Of a stretch of 50,695 nucleotides of DNA, positions 15,198 to 22,249 are shown piece by piece. The notes under the pieces are model-generated. The model searched no databases, was not told the origin of the DNA, and worked only from the letters and a program-made list of their open reading frames with translations. The stretch is taken from assembly GCA_030041115.1 (NCBI GenBank), contig JASHOM010000077.1, positions 1-50,695 of the forward strand, given 5' to 3'. Position numbers and translations under genes: made by a program. Source of the stretch: Vulcanimicrobiota bacterium. GTDB lineage: Bacteria; Vulcanimicrobiota; Vulcanimicrobiia; Vulcanimicrobiales; Vulcanimicrobiaceae. Every line of letters begins with the position of its first letter. Within the stretch, counting starts at the first letter, position 1.

Positions 15198-16473
15198 GCA
15201 GGATCTTCGCCACGCGCTCGAGACCTTCACCGAGGTCGCTTCCCGGCGCGACCGCAGTATCGGTAACCATTCGCGGGTCGAACGTGACGCTCGCGAGCCG
15301 GTAGCCGTCAAACGTGCCGGCCGCAACCGTGCCGCTCGGATCGACGAGAAATGCGCGCTCCAGCGAAGCGTCAAAGACCACGACGTAGATCCGCAGCTCG
15401 AGCGCGCGGGCTCGCGCCAACCGCTCGGACCACGGTGCGCCCAGCCGCGTGTTCCAGCAGATGAGCCGGTAGCCGGCGCGACGGTAGAGCACCAACCCGG
15501 CCGGGTCCCGCACGACGTCGTCGCCGACGCAGGCGGCGGGAAGCGCGCGCTCCGCCTCGCGCATCCGCGCGCCGTCGTGCGGCGAGAGCGCGTAGGCGTC
15601 GTCGAGGAGTTCGAGACGTTCGTCGATATCGGCGGGAAGCGGATCGGGAGAAATTGCGACGCGGATGCCGCGGTCGATGCCGGCGGCTGCCGCCTGCGGA
15701 ACGGCGACGGCGCCGCGTTGGGGCTGCCGGCGCTCCAAGGCGATCGACGCGTGCAGCGTTTCCGCCTCGAGCTCCCCGGCGAGCGCGACGATTTCACCGC
15801 GAGCGTCGATGATCTGGCTCTTTCCGCAATAGGCAACCACACCGAGCTCGCTGCCGCACTTGTTGGCGGCGACGAACGGCACGTGATTCTCGTATGCTCG
15901 AACGCGCGCCAGAAGATCCGCCTGAACGTTTTCCAGCGCACTCGGATCGCGCCCGCTCGTGACCCATGCGGTCGGCATGATCAAGGCAATCGCCCCGCGG
16001 TCCACGAGTGCTCGCGCGATGGTCGGAAGCCGGCCGTCGGCGCAGATGAGCACGCCCAGCGCGCCGAGGGCCGTCGGGATCGGTTCGATCCGGTCGCCCG
16101 GCTCGAACCAGCGGCGGTCGAAGTGCCACAAGAAGAGCTTATCGGCGCGCCCCGCAAGCGAACCATCCGCATCGATCACGAGCGCAGCGTTGCGAATCCG
16201 GCCCTCGGCCGCGACTGCGGCGCCCAGGACGATCACGGTGCGGGTCGTGGCTGCGATCTCGCAAAAGCGCTCCACCGCCTGCTCGATGGCCCCCGTCTGC
16301 AGCGGGGACCGGCCGAGGACGTAGGCCGGAAAGGTAGCCTCCGGTAAGACGACGAGGTCGGCCGTCGCGGCCGCTTCCCGGACCGCCGCAACCGCGCCCC
16401 GAACCGAATCGGCGAATTGCGAGCGGTCGTGCGCCCGAAGCTGCAATGCCGCCACGCGGACCGGACCCATCAT
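15181..16473 (-). CDS. Nitrilase-superfamily amidohydrolase with partial second domain
   Basis: A 430-residue carbon-nitrogen hydrolase. The first 260 residues carry the full catalytic triad: glutamate in VVLPEATFPAY, lysine in RADKLFLWHFD and cysteine in GVLICADGRLP, plus the later PTAWVTSG. The second part looks like a shortened repeat of the same fold: YRLICWNTRLG, then ARALELRIYVVVFD, AFLVDPSGTVAAGTF and DGYRLASVTFDP. That half lacks the glutamate and lysine strands. Family members hydrolyse amides or nitriles; the substrate is unknown. It opens the operon with the propeller and glycosidase genes. The start is ATGATG; the second ATG is equally possible. Confidence 0.83.
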   Translation of the reverse strand: MMGPVRVAALQLRAHDRSQFADSVRGAVAAVREAAATADLVVLPEATFPAYVLGRSPLQTGAIEQAVERFCEIAATTRTVIVLGAAVAAEGRIRNAALVIDADGSLAGRADKLFLWHFDRRWFEPGDRIEPIPTALGALGVLICADGRLPTIARALVDRGAIALIMPTAWVTSGRDPSALENVQADLLARVRAYENHVPFVAANKCGSELGVVAYCGKSQIIDARGEIVALAGELEAETLHASIALERRQPQRGAVAVPQAAAAGIDRGIRVAISPDPLPADIDERLELLDDAYALSPHDGARMREAERALPAACVGDDVVRDPAGLVLYRRAGYRLICWNTRLGAPWSERLARARALELRIYVVVFDASLERAFLVDPSGTVAAGTFDGYRLASVTFDPRMVTDTAVAPGSDLGEGLERVAKILRDARS

Positions 16474-16506
16474 GCTCGCGACACGTTCGAGGTGCGAAAA
16501 GCTCTG

Positions 16507-16592
16507 CCCCTACCCCCCGAGCCGAGGAGGCATAGGGGCCTACGGCGCGAAAGGAATCCTCCTCAAAGGGCTTCCCGGCTATGAGGGAGCCC
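16507..16592 (+). promoter_or_regulatory. Structured 5' leader of the secreted repeat protein
   Basis: Three inverted repeats lie between the divergent nitrilase-like gene and the GTG at 16609: CCCCTA/TAGGGG (16507-16512 / 16533-16538), GAGGAGG/CCTCCTC (16524-16530 / 16558-16564) and GGGCTTCCC/GGGAGCCC (16568-16576 / 16585-16592, one bulge). The first two compete for position, so alternative folds are possible. AAGGAG (16594-16599) follows as ribosome site. It does not match a riboswitch class that I recognise. Confidence 0.45.
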
Positions 16593-16608
16593 GAAGGAGT
16601 ATTGGCAA

Positions 16609-17319
16609 GTGACACGCGCGATTACCACTTTTTCGCTCGCGGCTATGATCGCTGGAGCCGTCGCATTGGGGATCATGCCCACATCGACGCCGGCGATCGC
16701 CGCCGCCCCCCAGCCCACACCAACAACCGCCGCGTCGAAGTCAAAAAACAAGGACGTTTGCGGAGCGACCATGAGCAAGTGGGCGCACCTTCAGTGCGAG
16801 GAATTCCATGCCTCGGCGCCCGGCGACGAGTATTTCGGACGCATGAAGATGAGCTATCTCGGCATCGACAACACGTACAAGGACGGCGCCATTAGCGCCG
16901 GAGCTTACACGATCGATCCGCATCTCATCTCCAAGCTCGATTTCGCCACCGAAGCGCTGCGGCGTTGGGCTGCAAAATATCCGAACGATCCGCAACTTGC
17001 GCGCACCTACTATCTCGGCATCCTCGTGTTGAAAAAAGTCTACACGCAAGGTGAGCAGCAGACGGCGTGGCAGTTCATGCAGATTCTCGTCACCAAATAT
17101 AAGAGCACGTACTTCGGCAAGACGATCAAGGCGAGTTTGGCCAGCGACGGGTTCACGGAGCACTGGTTTGCCCTCGCGCAGGTCTGTCCGACCCCGCTTC
17201 CGCCGGGCGTGATGCCCGAAACGACGCCGGCGGCAACGCCGTTACCGTCGCCCGACCCCAGTCATCCCGCCGTCGACCTGATCACGCCGCCGTGCGTGCA
17301 ATCGTCCGACGCTCCGTAA
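16609..17319 (+). CDS. Secreted helical-repeat (TPR-like) protein of unknown function
   Basis: A 236-residue protein with a signal peptide (SLAAMIAGAVALGIMP, ending in AIAAAP near 33) and a Thr/Pro-rich linker. Then comes a helical region with TPR-like spacing (ALRRWAAKYPNDPQLARTYYLGILVL, about 115-140, and the helices after it) and a Pro/Thr-rich tail. Cysteines at 51, 62, 190 and 226 could form disulfides. Export to the periplasm or beyond is likely; function is unknown. The GTG at 16609 is supported by AAGGAG nine bases upstream. It is a single-gene unit closed by a strong terminator. Confidence 0.75.
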   Translation: MTRAITTFSLAAMIAGAVALGIMPTSTPAIAAAPQPTPTTAASKSKNKDVCGATMSKWAHLQCEEFHASAPGDEYFGRMKMSYLGIDNTYKDGAISAGAYTIDPHLISKLDFATEALRRWAAKYPNDPQLARTYYLGILVLKKVYTQGEQQTAWQFMQILVTKYKSTYFGKTIKASLASDGFTEHWFALAQVCPTPLPPGVMPETTPAATPLPSPDPSHPAVDLITPPCVQSSDAP

Positions 17320-17333
17320 AGCGGTAGGATAGC

Positions 17334-17362
17334 AAAAGCCCCTGCGGGATGCAGGGGCTTTT
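17334..17362. terminator. Bidirectional intrinsic terminator
   Basis: A perfect 12-base inverted repeat, AAAAGCCCCTGC / GCAGGGGCTTTT (17334-17345 / 17351-17362), with a five-base loop. The A and T ends give a U-tract in both directions. It lies between two converging genes and can end both transcripts. Confidence 0.93.
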
Positions 17363-17384
17363 GATTCGCGGCGGTGCTGAAGCT

Positions 17385-18713
17385 TTAAAGCTTCAGGCCG
17401 ATGCCCGCATAGGGGCCATATTCGGAGAATCCAACCGGAGCTGCATTGTAATTCCAGCCGCGGTCGCCCAAGAATCCGGCTTCGATGTAGAGCGGGAATC
17501 CCGGGAACGTGTATGAGACTCCGAGGTCGTACTTCAGAATGTCGTAGGCAACGTTGTACGAGCAGGTGCTGCCGGTCGGACCGTTGCCGCAGGCGAGCGG
17601 CGTACTCGTATAGTTTCCGTTGACGCCGAAGAAGTACAGAACGCTTCCGTAGAATGAGAAGACGCGGTCGAGGTCGGGCAGTTTTTCCAGGCCCACGCCG
17701 GCGCCGTCCTCATGCGGATAGCCGTAGTTGTTATTGCGCCACATGTATCCGCCCACGACGTAAATGCGGGGTTTGAGTACGCGGATACCGACGCGTGCGT
17801 CGAAGTCGTAGTCACGGCCGATGAAGGCCGGAACGGACGACTGGCCGAGTCCGCCGATCGTGGTGACGTAGCAGTCGGCGCCTCCGCAGTTATGCTGCCA
17901 GTTCCACTGACGATAATCCACCTCGACCATGAACGGTAGGTTCATGACCGGGATTTCGATCGCGCCGTGCAAGCGATACGAGAAACCGCCGTTGTTGTTG
18001 TCGCTGCTCGCGCCGTTGACGAACTCGTTGTAGACCTTCGGCGAGATAATGTAGTCGCCGGCGACGTAGAAGTCGTAGTACGGCGCAGCCGAGGGCACCG
18101 GCGTCGGAGTCGGTGGCGGCGGCGGAGCCGGCGGCGGCGGAGCCGGCGTGGGCGGCGGGGTCGGCGGGATGTAACGAACCACGACGAGACGGCGGTCCGG
18201 CACCCACTGAACGTATGCACCCATGCCTTCCGAAATCACGCGAACCGGTACGAGGACGGTCCCTTGATAGATGATCGGCGGCACGTCCAGCGGACGCGAC
18301 TCGCCGTTGATGACGACCTCCGGCTTACCGACGGTCACCTTGACCTCGGCGCCGGCTTTGCTGACCGTCACGGTCTTGCTGCCTGCGTCGTACGACACAG
18401 TTGCGCCCATTTGCTCGAACATAGAGCGAAGCGGGATCAAAAGCGTTCCCCCGCGCACCAGCGCGGCGAGTACGCGGCCCTGCTTCAGGACATCAGGCTT
18501 GGCATAGACGTGGTGGTCATTGAAGAGAATCGGATACTGACCCGACGGCGGGGACCCGAAATTCGCCGGCGGAGCAGCCATCGCACCCCCGCCCTGTGCG
18601 ACCGCGTTGGTTCCAATGTTGCCATGCGACGCTCCAGGCTGGGCTGCGACTGCGTTGAATCCAAGCCCGGCTGCCATCAGCACGGTCAGGATTCCAGTGC
18701 TCAGTCGCTTCAA
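17385..18713 (-). CDS. Copper-amine-oxidase-N domain fused to an outer-membrane beta-barrel
   Basis: A 442-residue exported protein. Signal peptide (MKRLSTGILTVLMAAGLGFNAVAA), then a copper amine oxidase N-terminal domain (about 60-185; LLIPLRSMFEQMGATVSYD, then GTVLVPVRVISEGMGAYVQW). A Pro/Thr linker (about 188-213, many PPP/TPTP) leads into 220 residues of alternating strands rich in Tyr, Gly and Asn that end in GPYAGIGLKL, a terminal strand like those of outer-membrane barrels. The CAO-N domain usually binds or anchors at the cell wall in Gram-positives, so this fusion may tie the barrel to peptidoglycan. TTG start with AGGAGG five bases upstream. Confidence 0.8.
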   Translation of the reverse strand: MKRLSTGILTVLMAAGLGFNAVAAQPGASHGNIGTNAVAQGGGAMAAPPANFGSPPSGQYPILFNDHHVYAKPDVLKQGRVLAALVRGGTLLIPLRSMFEQMGATVSYDAGSKTVTVSKAGAEVKVTVGKPEVVINGESRPLDVPPIIYQGTVLVPVRVISEGMGAYVQWVPDRRLVVVRYIPPTPPPTPAPPPPAPPPPPTPTPVPSAAPYYDFYVAGDYIISPKVYNEFVNGASSDNNNGGFSYRLHGAIEIPVMNLPFMVEVDYRQWNWQHNCGGADCYVTTIGGLGQSSVPAFIGRDYDFDARVGIRVLKPRIYVVGGYMWRNNNYGYPHEDGAGVGLEKLPDLDRVFSFYGSVLYFFGVNGNYTSTPLACGNGPTGSTCSYNVAYDILKYDLGVSYTFPGFPLYIEAGFLGDRGWNYNAAPVGFSEYGPYAGIGLKL

Positions 18714-18839
18714 TGTGTCCTCCTAGCTGTTAATTGAGCATTAGGCCTAACCGTCCGGGCCCTGCGGGCCCAGGCCGGTAAGTACCTTCGGCGTCCTTTT
18801 CGGGGACGGGCGATTGCCTCCCCTGCAGTAGGAGGCTAC
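18714..18839 (-). promoter_or_regulatory. Structured leader of the CAO-N/beta-barrel gene
   Basis: The 126-base gap after the thioesterase stop is dense in inverted repeats. Plus positions: GGGGA/TCCCC (18802-18806 / 18819-18823) competes with GTCC/GGAC (18793-18796 / 18804-18807). Also present are GGTA/TACC (18777-18786), GGGCCC-TGC-GGGCCC (18757-18771) nested within GGCCT/AGGCC (18744-18748 / 18772-18776), then AGGAGG before the TTG. Mutually exclusive stems suggest a regulatory RNA leader. I could not match it to a known riboswitch, and no U-tract terminator is present. Confidence 0.45.
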
Positions 18840-19235
18840 TCAGGCCAGCTTTTCGCGCAGCTTTGCCAGGAACTTGGCTTTTTCGATGATGTACCGTTCA
18901 TGGGTCCCCTCGGCTACTGCTTCCTGCTCGTCGAAGACTTGAACGGCGAAGCTGATACGCGGTCCGTCGAGCATGACGACCTCGACTTCGGTGCGCACGA
19001 TAAAGCCGACGGGAACGGGCTTTCTGTGTTCGAGATCGATGTGCGTTCCGAGGGTGACTTGACCGGTCCGCAAGATCGGCTCGACGCAATGGATAGCCGC
19101 GCTCTCGACAAGCTGAACGAGCATCGACGTCGAGAGGACGTCGACGCCCTTGTTCCCCGCCTTCTCGGCGGTCATCCACTCCTCGACGCGGCTCTGAAGG
19201 CTATACGAGCGGCCGATGTCGAGTTTCGCGCTCAT
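18840..19235 (-). CDS. Hotdog-fold thioesterase (FlK-like)
   Basis: A 131-residue hotdog-fold protein close to the fluoroacetyl-CoA thioesterase-like group. It has SMLVQLVESAAIHCVEPIL, GTHIDLEHRKPVPVGFIVRTEVEV, and AVAEGTHERYIIEKAKF near the end. The Thr/Glu/His positions of FlK-type active sites appear to be represented by S-E-H in these segments. It probably hydrolyses small acyl-CoA esters in the cytoplasm; the substrate is unknown. The ATG at 19235 is chosen because MSAKLDIGRSYS is the usual beginning and a G-rich site precedes it. A longer frame to 19286 has no better signal. Confidence 0.82.
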   Translation of the reverse strand: MSAKLDIGRSYSLQSRVEEWMTAEKAGNKGVDVLSTSMLVQLVESAAIHCVEPILRTGQVTLGTHIDLEHRKPVPVGFIVRTEVEVVMLDGPRISFAVQVFDEQEAVAEGTHERYIIEKAKFLAKLREKLA

Positions 19236-19295
19236 TGCCCCCCGGAGATACGCCCTGCAGCCGATTACCTCATGCCGAGGTTCCACGGGAGGGTC

Positions 19296-19328
19296 CTTTG
19301 AATCAAAGCCCCTCGGGCGCCGTATATG
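19296..19328 (+). promoter_or_regulatory. Possible promoter and palindromic operator of the efflux genes
   Basis: CTTTGAATCAAAG (19296-19308) is a perfect 6-1-6 palindrome. The TTGAAT inside it could be a -35 box, with TATATG (19323-19328) as -10 after 19 bases. It sits between the divergent thioesterase and the adaptor-TolC pair. No regulator gene is adjacent. Function is inferred. Confidence 0.35.
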
Positions 19329-19384
19329 AGAGGATGCAGGACCGCACTTCTAAGGATCGATTTGTAGGGAAAGAGATACTCATT

Positions 19385-19452
19385 ATGACACCCCTCCCCG
19401 TTTCGTTGAGAGCGACGCTATTGGCGCTTGCGGCGACCGCGGCGCTGCCGTC
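19385..19452 (+). other. Lipoprotein signal sequence of the adaptor, out of frame
   Basis: ATG at 19385 opens a typical lipoprotein signal (MTPLPVSLRATLLALAATAAL), but in this frame it continues as PSWPLAGRRR. The adjacent frame supplies the lipobox and mature start (LAACGKKAPP) from 19453. One extra base within about 19449-19453 would join them as ...TAALPxLAACGKK. So this piece belongs to the adaptor gene and is separated by an apparent one-base deletion. Confidence 0.7.
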
Positions 19453-20646
19453 TTGGCCGCTTGCGGGAAGAAGGCGCCGCCGGCGGCGCCTCCGCTCACC
19501 GTCGACGCCGCTCCCGCGACGCGACAGAACATCGCGACGTTCGTTACCCTCGACGGACAGATTGCGCCGCTGGATCAGTCGACGCTCGCGTTTCAGCAGA
19601 GCGGCACGATTCTCAAGATCAACGTGAACATCGGCGACATGGTTCACAAGGGCCAGCTCCTCGCGACGATCGACCCCCGTACCCTGGAAGCTTCGCTCGC
19701 GCAGGCACGAGCGCAGGAAGCCCAATACTCGGCCGCCGCGCAGGGCTCGGTCGTCGGCTATCCGGTACAGGTCCAAACCAACGAGGCCGCGGTGCAAACC
19801 GCGAAGGCCAATCTCGAGAATGCCAAGCTCGTCTACGATCAAAACAAACAGCTCTACAAGCAGGGGTACGTTTCGGAAACGACGCTGGCGCAATCTCAAG
19901 CGAATTACGTACAGGCGCAGCAGACGTACAACAACTCGGTCGTCGGGTTGCGCAACAACGTCGTCAGCTATCAGAACGTCAAATCGCAGCAGGCCCAGGC
20001 CGTAGCGGCGGGGGCGCAAGCGCAGCTGCTCGCGACGCAGCTCTCGCAAACCTATCTCTACTCGCCCTACGATGCCGTCGTCGCAAACCGCTTGGTCGAT
20101 CCCGGCGCCTACGCTTCGCCGTCGCAGCCGGTCTTGCAGGTGGCGCGGGTCGACAGGGTCTGGATCAACGTCAACGTCCCCGACGAGGATCTCGCGTACG
20201 TGCATCCGGGCGTCAACGTCACGTATGAATCGACCTCGATTCCGGGCCGGACGTTCAGCGGGCCGGTGCAAACCGTGAACCTGGTGCCGACGTCCGGCAC
20301 GCTCTCGTACCTCGCGCGTCTCGAAGTCCGAAACCCGGGTTACGTTTTGCGCGGAGGCATGCTCGTAACGGTAACGGTGACCAAAGCCCATGCCGCCGGC
20401 GCGATCGTCGTGCCTCGCAGCGCGGTCGCGCAGACTCCGGGCGGCAACGTGGTTTACGTGGTCGCCAACGACAAGGCGCAGGCGGTTCCGGTGCGCGTCG
20501 GCGTCCAGACCGACACGCTCTCACAAGTGATCAGCCCGCAGATTCAGCCGGGCACCGTCGTGGTCACCACTCGTCCCGACGCTCTCAAGGACGGAAGCGT
20601 GGTTGCGGTGAGCAACGGAAACGCTCCCGGCGCGCCGGTGCACTGA
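19453..20646 (+). CDS. Periplasmic adaptor (membrane fusion) protein, frameshifted at the signal peptide
   Basis: The open frame gives 397 residues of an HlyD/AcrA-type adaptor. A lipoyl-like half (LAFQQSGTILKINVNIGDMVHKGQLLATIDP, about 46-76) is followed by a long coiled-coil hairpin rich in Gln and Ala (about 80-200). The second lipoyl half (TYLYSPYDAVVANRLVDPGAY) and beta-barrel domains complete it. The frame begins at TTG 19453, which lies inside the lipobox LAAC, so translation from here would make an unexported protein. The true start is probably ATG 19385 with one base missing. The TolC-type gene follows after one base. Adaptors bridge an inner-membrane pump to TolC; no pump gene is adjacent. 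Confidence 0.85.
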   Translation: MAACGKKAPPAAPPLTVDAAPATRQNIATFVTLDGQIAPLDQSTLAFQQSGTILKINVNIGDMVHKGQLLATIDPRTLEASLAQARAQEAQYSAAAQGSVVGYPVQVQTNEAAVQTAKANLENAKLVYDQNKQLYKQGYVSETTLAQSQANYVQAQQTYNNSVVGLRNNVVSYQNVKSQQAQAVAAGAQAQLLATQLSQTYLYSPYDAVVANRLVDPGAYASPSQPVLQVARVDRVWINVNVPDEDLAYVHPGVNVTYESTSIPGRTFSGPVQTVNLVPTSGTLSYLARLEVRNPGYVLRGGMLVTVTVTKAHAAGAIVVPRSAVAQTPGGNVVYVVANDKAQAVPVRVGVQTDTLSQVISPQIQPGTVVVTTRPDALKDGSVVAVSNGNAPGAPVH

Positions 20647-20647
20647 G

Positions 20648-22231
20648 GTGGGGCGAGGACGCATTCGCGCGCGCGGATTGATCGCAGCGCTGGCACTCGG
20701 ATCTCTTGCGAGCGGAGTCGCGGCGGCTCAAAGCACGATCCCGGGCGAGCCGGGAATCCAAATGCCGTCGCCGCAGCCTCAGCCGACGATCAGCGGCACG
20801 CCGTTGCCATACCCGGCGTACGGCACGCCGGCTCCCGACGTGGCTGCGTTGCGGCCGAAGAAGGGCGTGCCGCGCTCGATCTCGCTCGCCGACTCGATCC
20901 GCATCGCGGTGGCGCTCTCACCGGCCTTTGCGCTCGACAATGCGCAATGGGCCTCCATCCACGCGAAGTACACGTCGTCGATACAAGCGCTGTACCCCGG
21001 GCTAAGCGCGACCGCGCAAATGGGCAAGACGTACACGAACGGTTCGAGCTCGACGACGAGCGCACTGGCTAGTGCGACGCCCCTCGCCGCTCCGACGGTG
21101 GCGCCGACGAAGGCGCCGTTCGGCGTCTACAGTCAAGGCACGTTCACGCAGGAGTCCGTCAACCTCATGGTCACTCAACTGATCTACGACGGCGGCCGGA
21201 CCATTGCGGCGATCCGCTCGGCCAAGGAAGCCGACATTGCCGGCCGGGCCACGCTCTTGCGCGAGCTGCAAACGCTCGCGCTCAACGTTGCCAACGCCTA
21301 CTACGGCGTTCTAGAGGACAATGCGACCGTTACCGCCGACGCGCAGCTCGTTCGCGAGTTCGAAGTCAACGAAGCTTCGACCGCGGCTCAGATTCGCAAC
21401 GGCGCGGCGGCGCGCTCGGACATCGCCGCGGCACAATATCAAACGGCGCAGGCGAAGGGGAACCTCATAACGGCGCAAGGCACGGCGATCGGCGCTCAGG
21501 CGACTTTCGCTACCACGCTGGGGCTCGATGCCGATGCGGAGGTCGTACCGCAGGCGCTCGCGGCGCAGCCCGCGTCCCCGAATCCGAGCTACCAAGCCTC
21601 GCTCAAGCGCGCGTTCCTGATGCGTCCGGACTTTCTCTCCGCGGCCTACACCGTGCAATCGGACCAAGAGAATCTGCGCTATGCCAAGCTCGCCCGCTTC
21701 CCCGTCCTGAGCGCTGCGGCGAGCGACGGCGTGAGTCGCACCTTCACCGACTGCTACACGACGACCGCGCTCGCATCCAATGGCGTCAACGTCCTGCCCG
21801 TGTCGTATTGCCCGGGGCCCGCGGGTTGGTCCAACGACAAGGCCCTGGGGCTGAACCTCAGCATTCCCATTTACGATCAGGGCGTGACCAACTACAATGT
21901 CGCCGTTGCCGCGTCGCAGCTCGATCAGGCGGTCGCAACGTTCAACTCGACCAAGCTCACGGTCGAGTCGGACGTACGCTCGGCGCTGGCCACCCTGATC
22001 TCCGCGCGCGCCGCCCTGGTCCAGGCAAAGTCGGAGTTGACCTCGGCGCAGGTAACGCTCGATGCGACGCAGGCGCAGTATCGAGTCGGAGCGACCACGA
22101 TCCTCAACGTGGTCACCGCCGAAGCAAATCTCACGACCGGTCAATCGGCCTATATCAGCGCGCTCTACGGCGTCTACACCGCCTATCAAAACTATCTGTA
22201 CGCGACGGGCATCAGCGACGTCCAAGTTTAG
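20648..22231 (+). CDS. TolC-like outer-membrane efflux channel
   Basis: A 527-residue outer membrane efflux protein (OEP family). A signal peptide (LIAALALGSLASGVAAA) and a Pro-rich stretch (about 30-70) precede two structural repeats of long helices. Examples are ISLADSIRIAVALSPAFALDNA and LNVANAYYGVLEDNATVTAD in the first half and VESDVRSALATLISARAALVQAK in the second. Repeat ends such as YRVGATTILNVVTAEANLTT are typical. The GTG start is one base after the adaptor stop, so the two form one unit. Together they would span periplasm and outer membrane for export, with the inner-membrane component encoded elsewhere. Confidence 0.88.
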   Translation: MGRGRIRARGLIAALALGSLASGVAAAQSTIPGEPGIQMPSPQPQPTISGTPLPYPAYGTPAPDVAALRPKKGVPRSISLADSIRIAVALSPAFALDNAQWASIHAKYTSSIQALYPGLSATAQMGKTYTNGSSSTTSALASATPLAAPTVAPTKAPFGVYSQGTFTQESVNLMVTQLIYDGGRTIAAIRSAKEADIAGRATLLRELQTLALNVANAYYGVLEDNATVTADAQLVREFEVNEASTAAQIRNGAAARSDIAAAQYQTAQAKGNLITAQGTAIGAQATFATTLGLDADAEVVPQALAAQPASPNPSYQASLKRAFLMRPDFLSAAYTVQSDQENLRYAKLARFPVLSAAASDGVSRTFTDCYTTTALASNGVNVLPVSYCPGPAGWSNDKALGLNLSIPIYDQGVTNYNVAVAASQLDQAVATFNSTKLTVESDVRSALATLISARAALVQAKSELTSAQVTLDATQAQYRVGATTILNVVTAEANLTTGQSAYISALYGVYTAYQNYLYATGISDVQV

Positions 22232-22249
22232 CGAAGCCGCCGGCGCCCG

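Noticed and set aside
18714-18839. Cyclic-di-GMP (GEMM) or glycine riboswitch
   Set aside because: Some short pieces (GAAAAGGACGCC, GCCGAAGG) recall these classes, but the order and conserved core do not fit.
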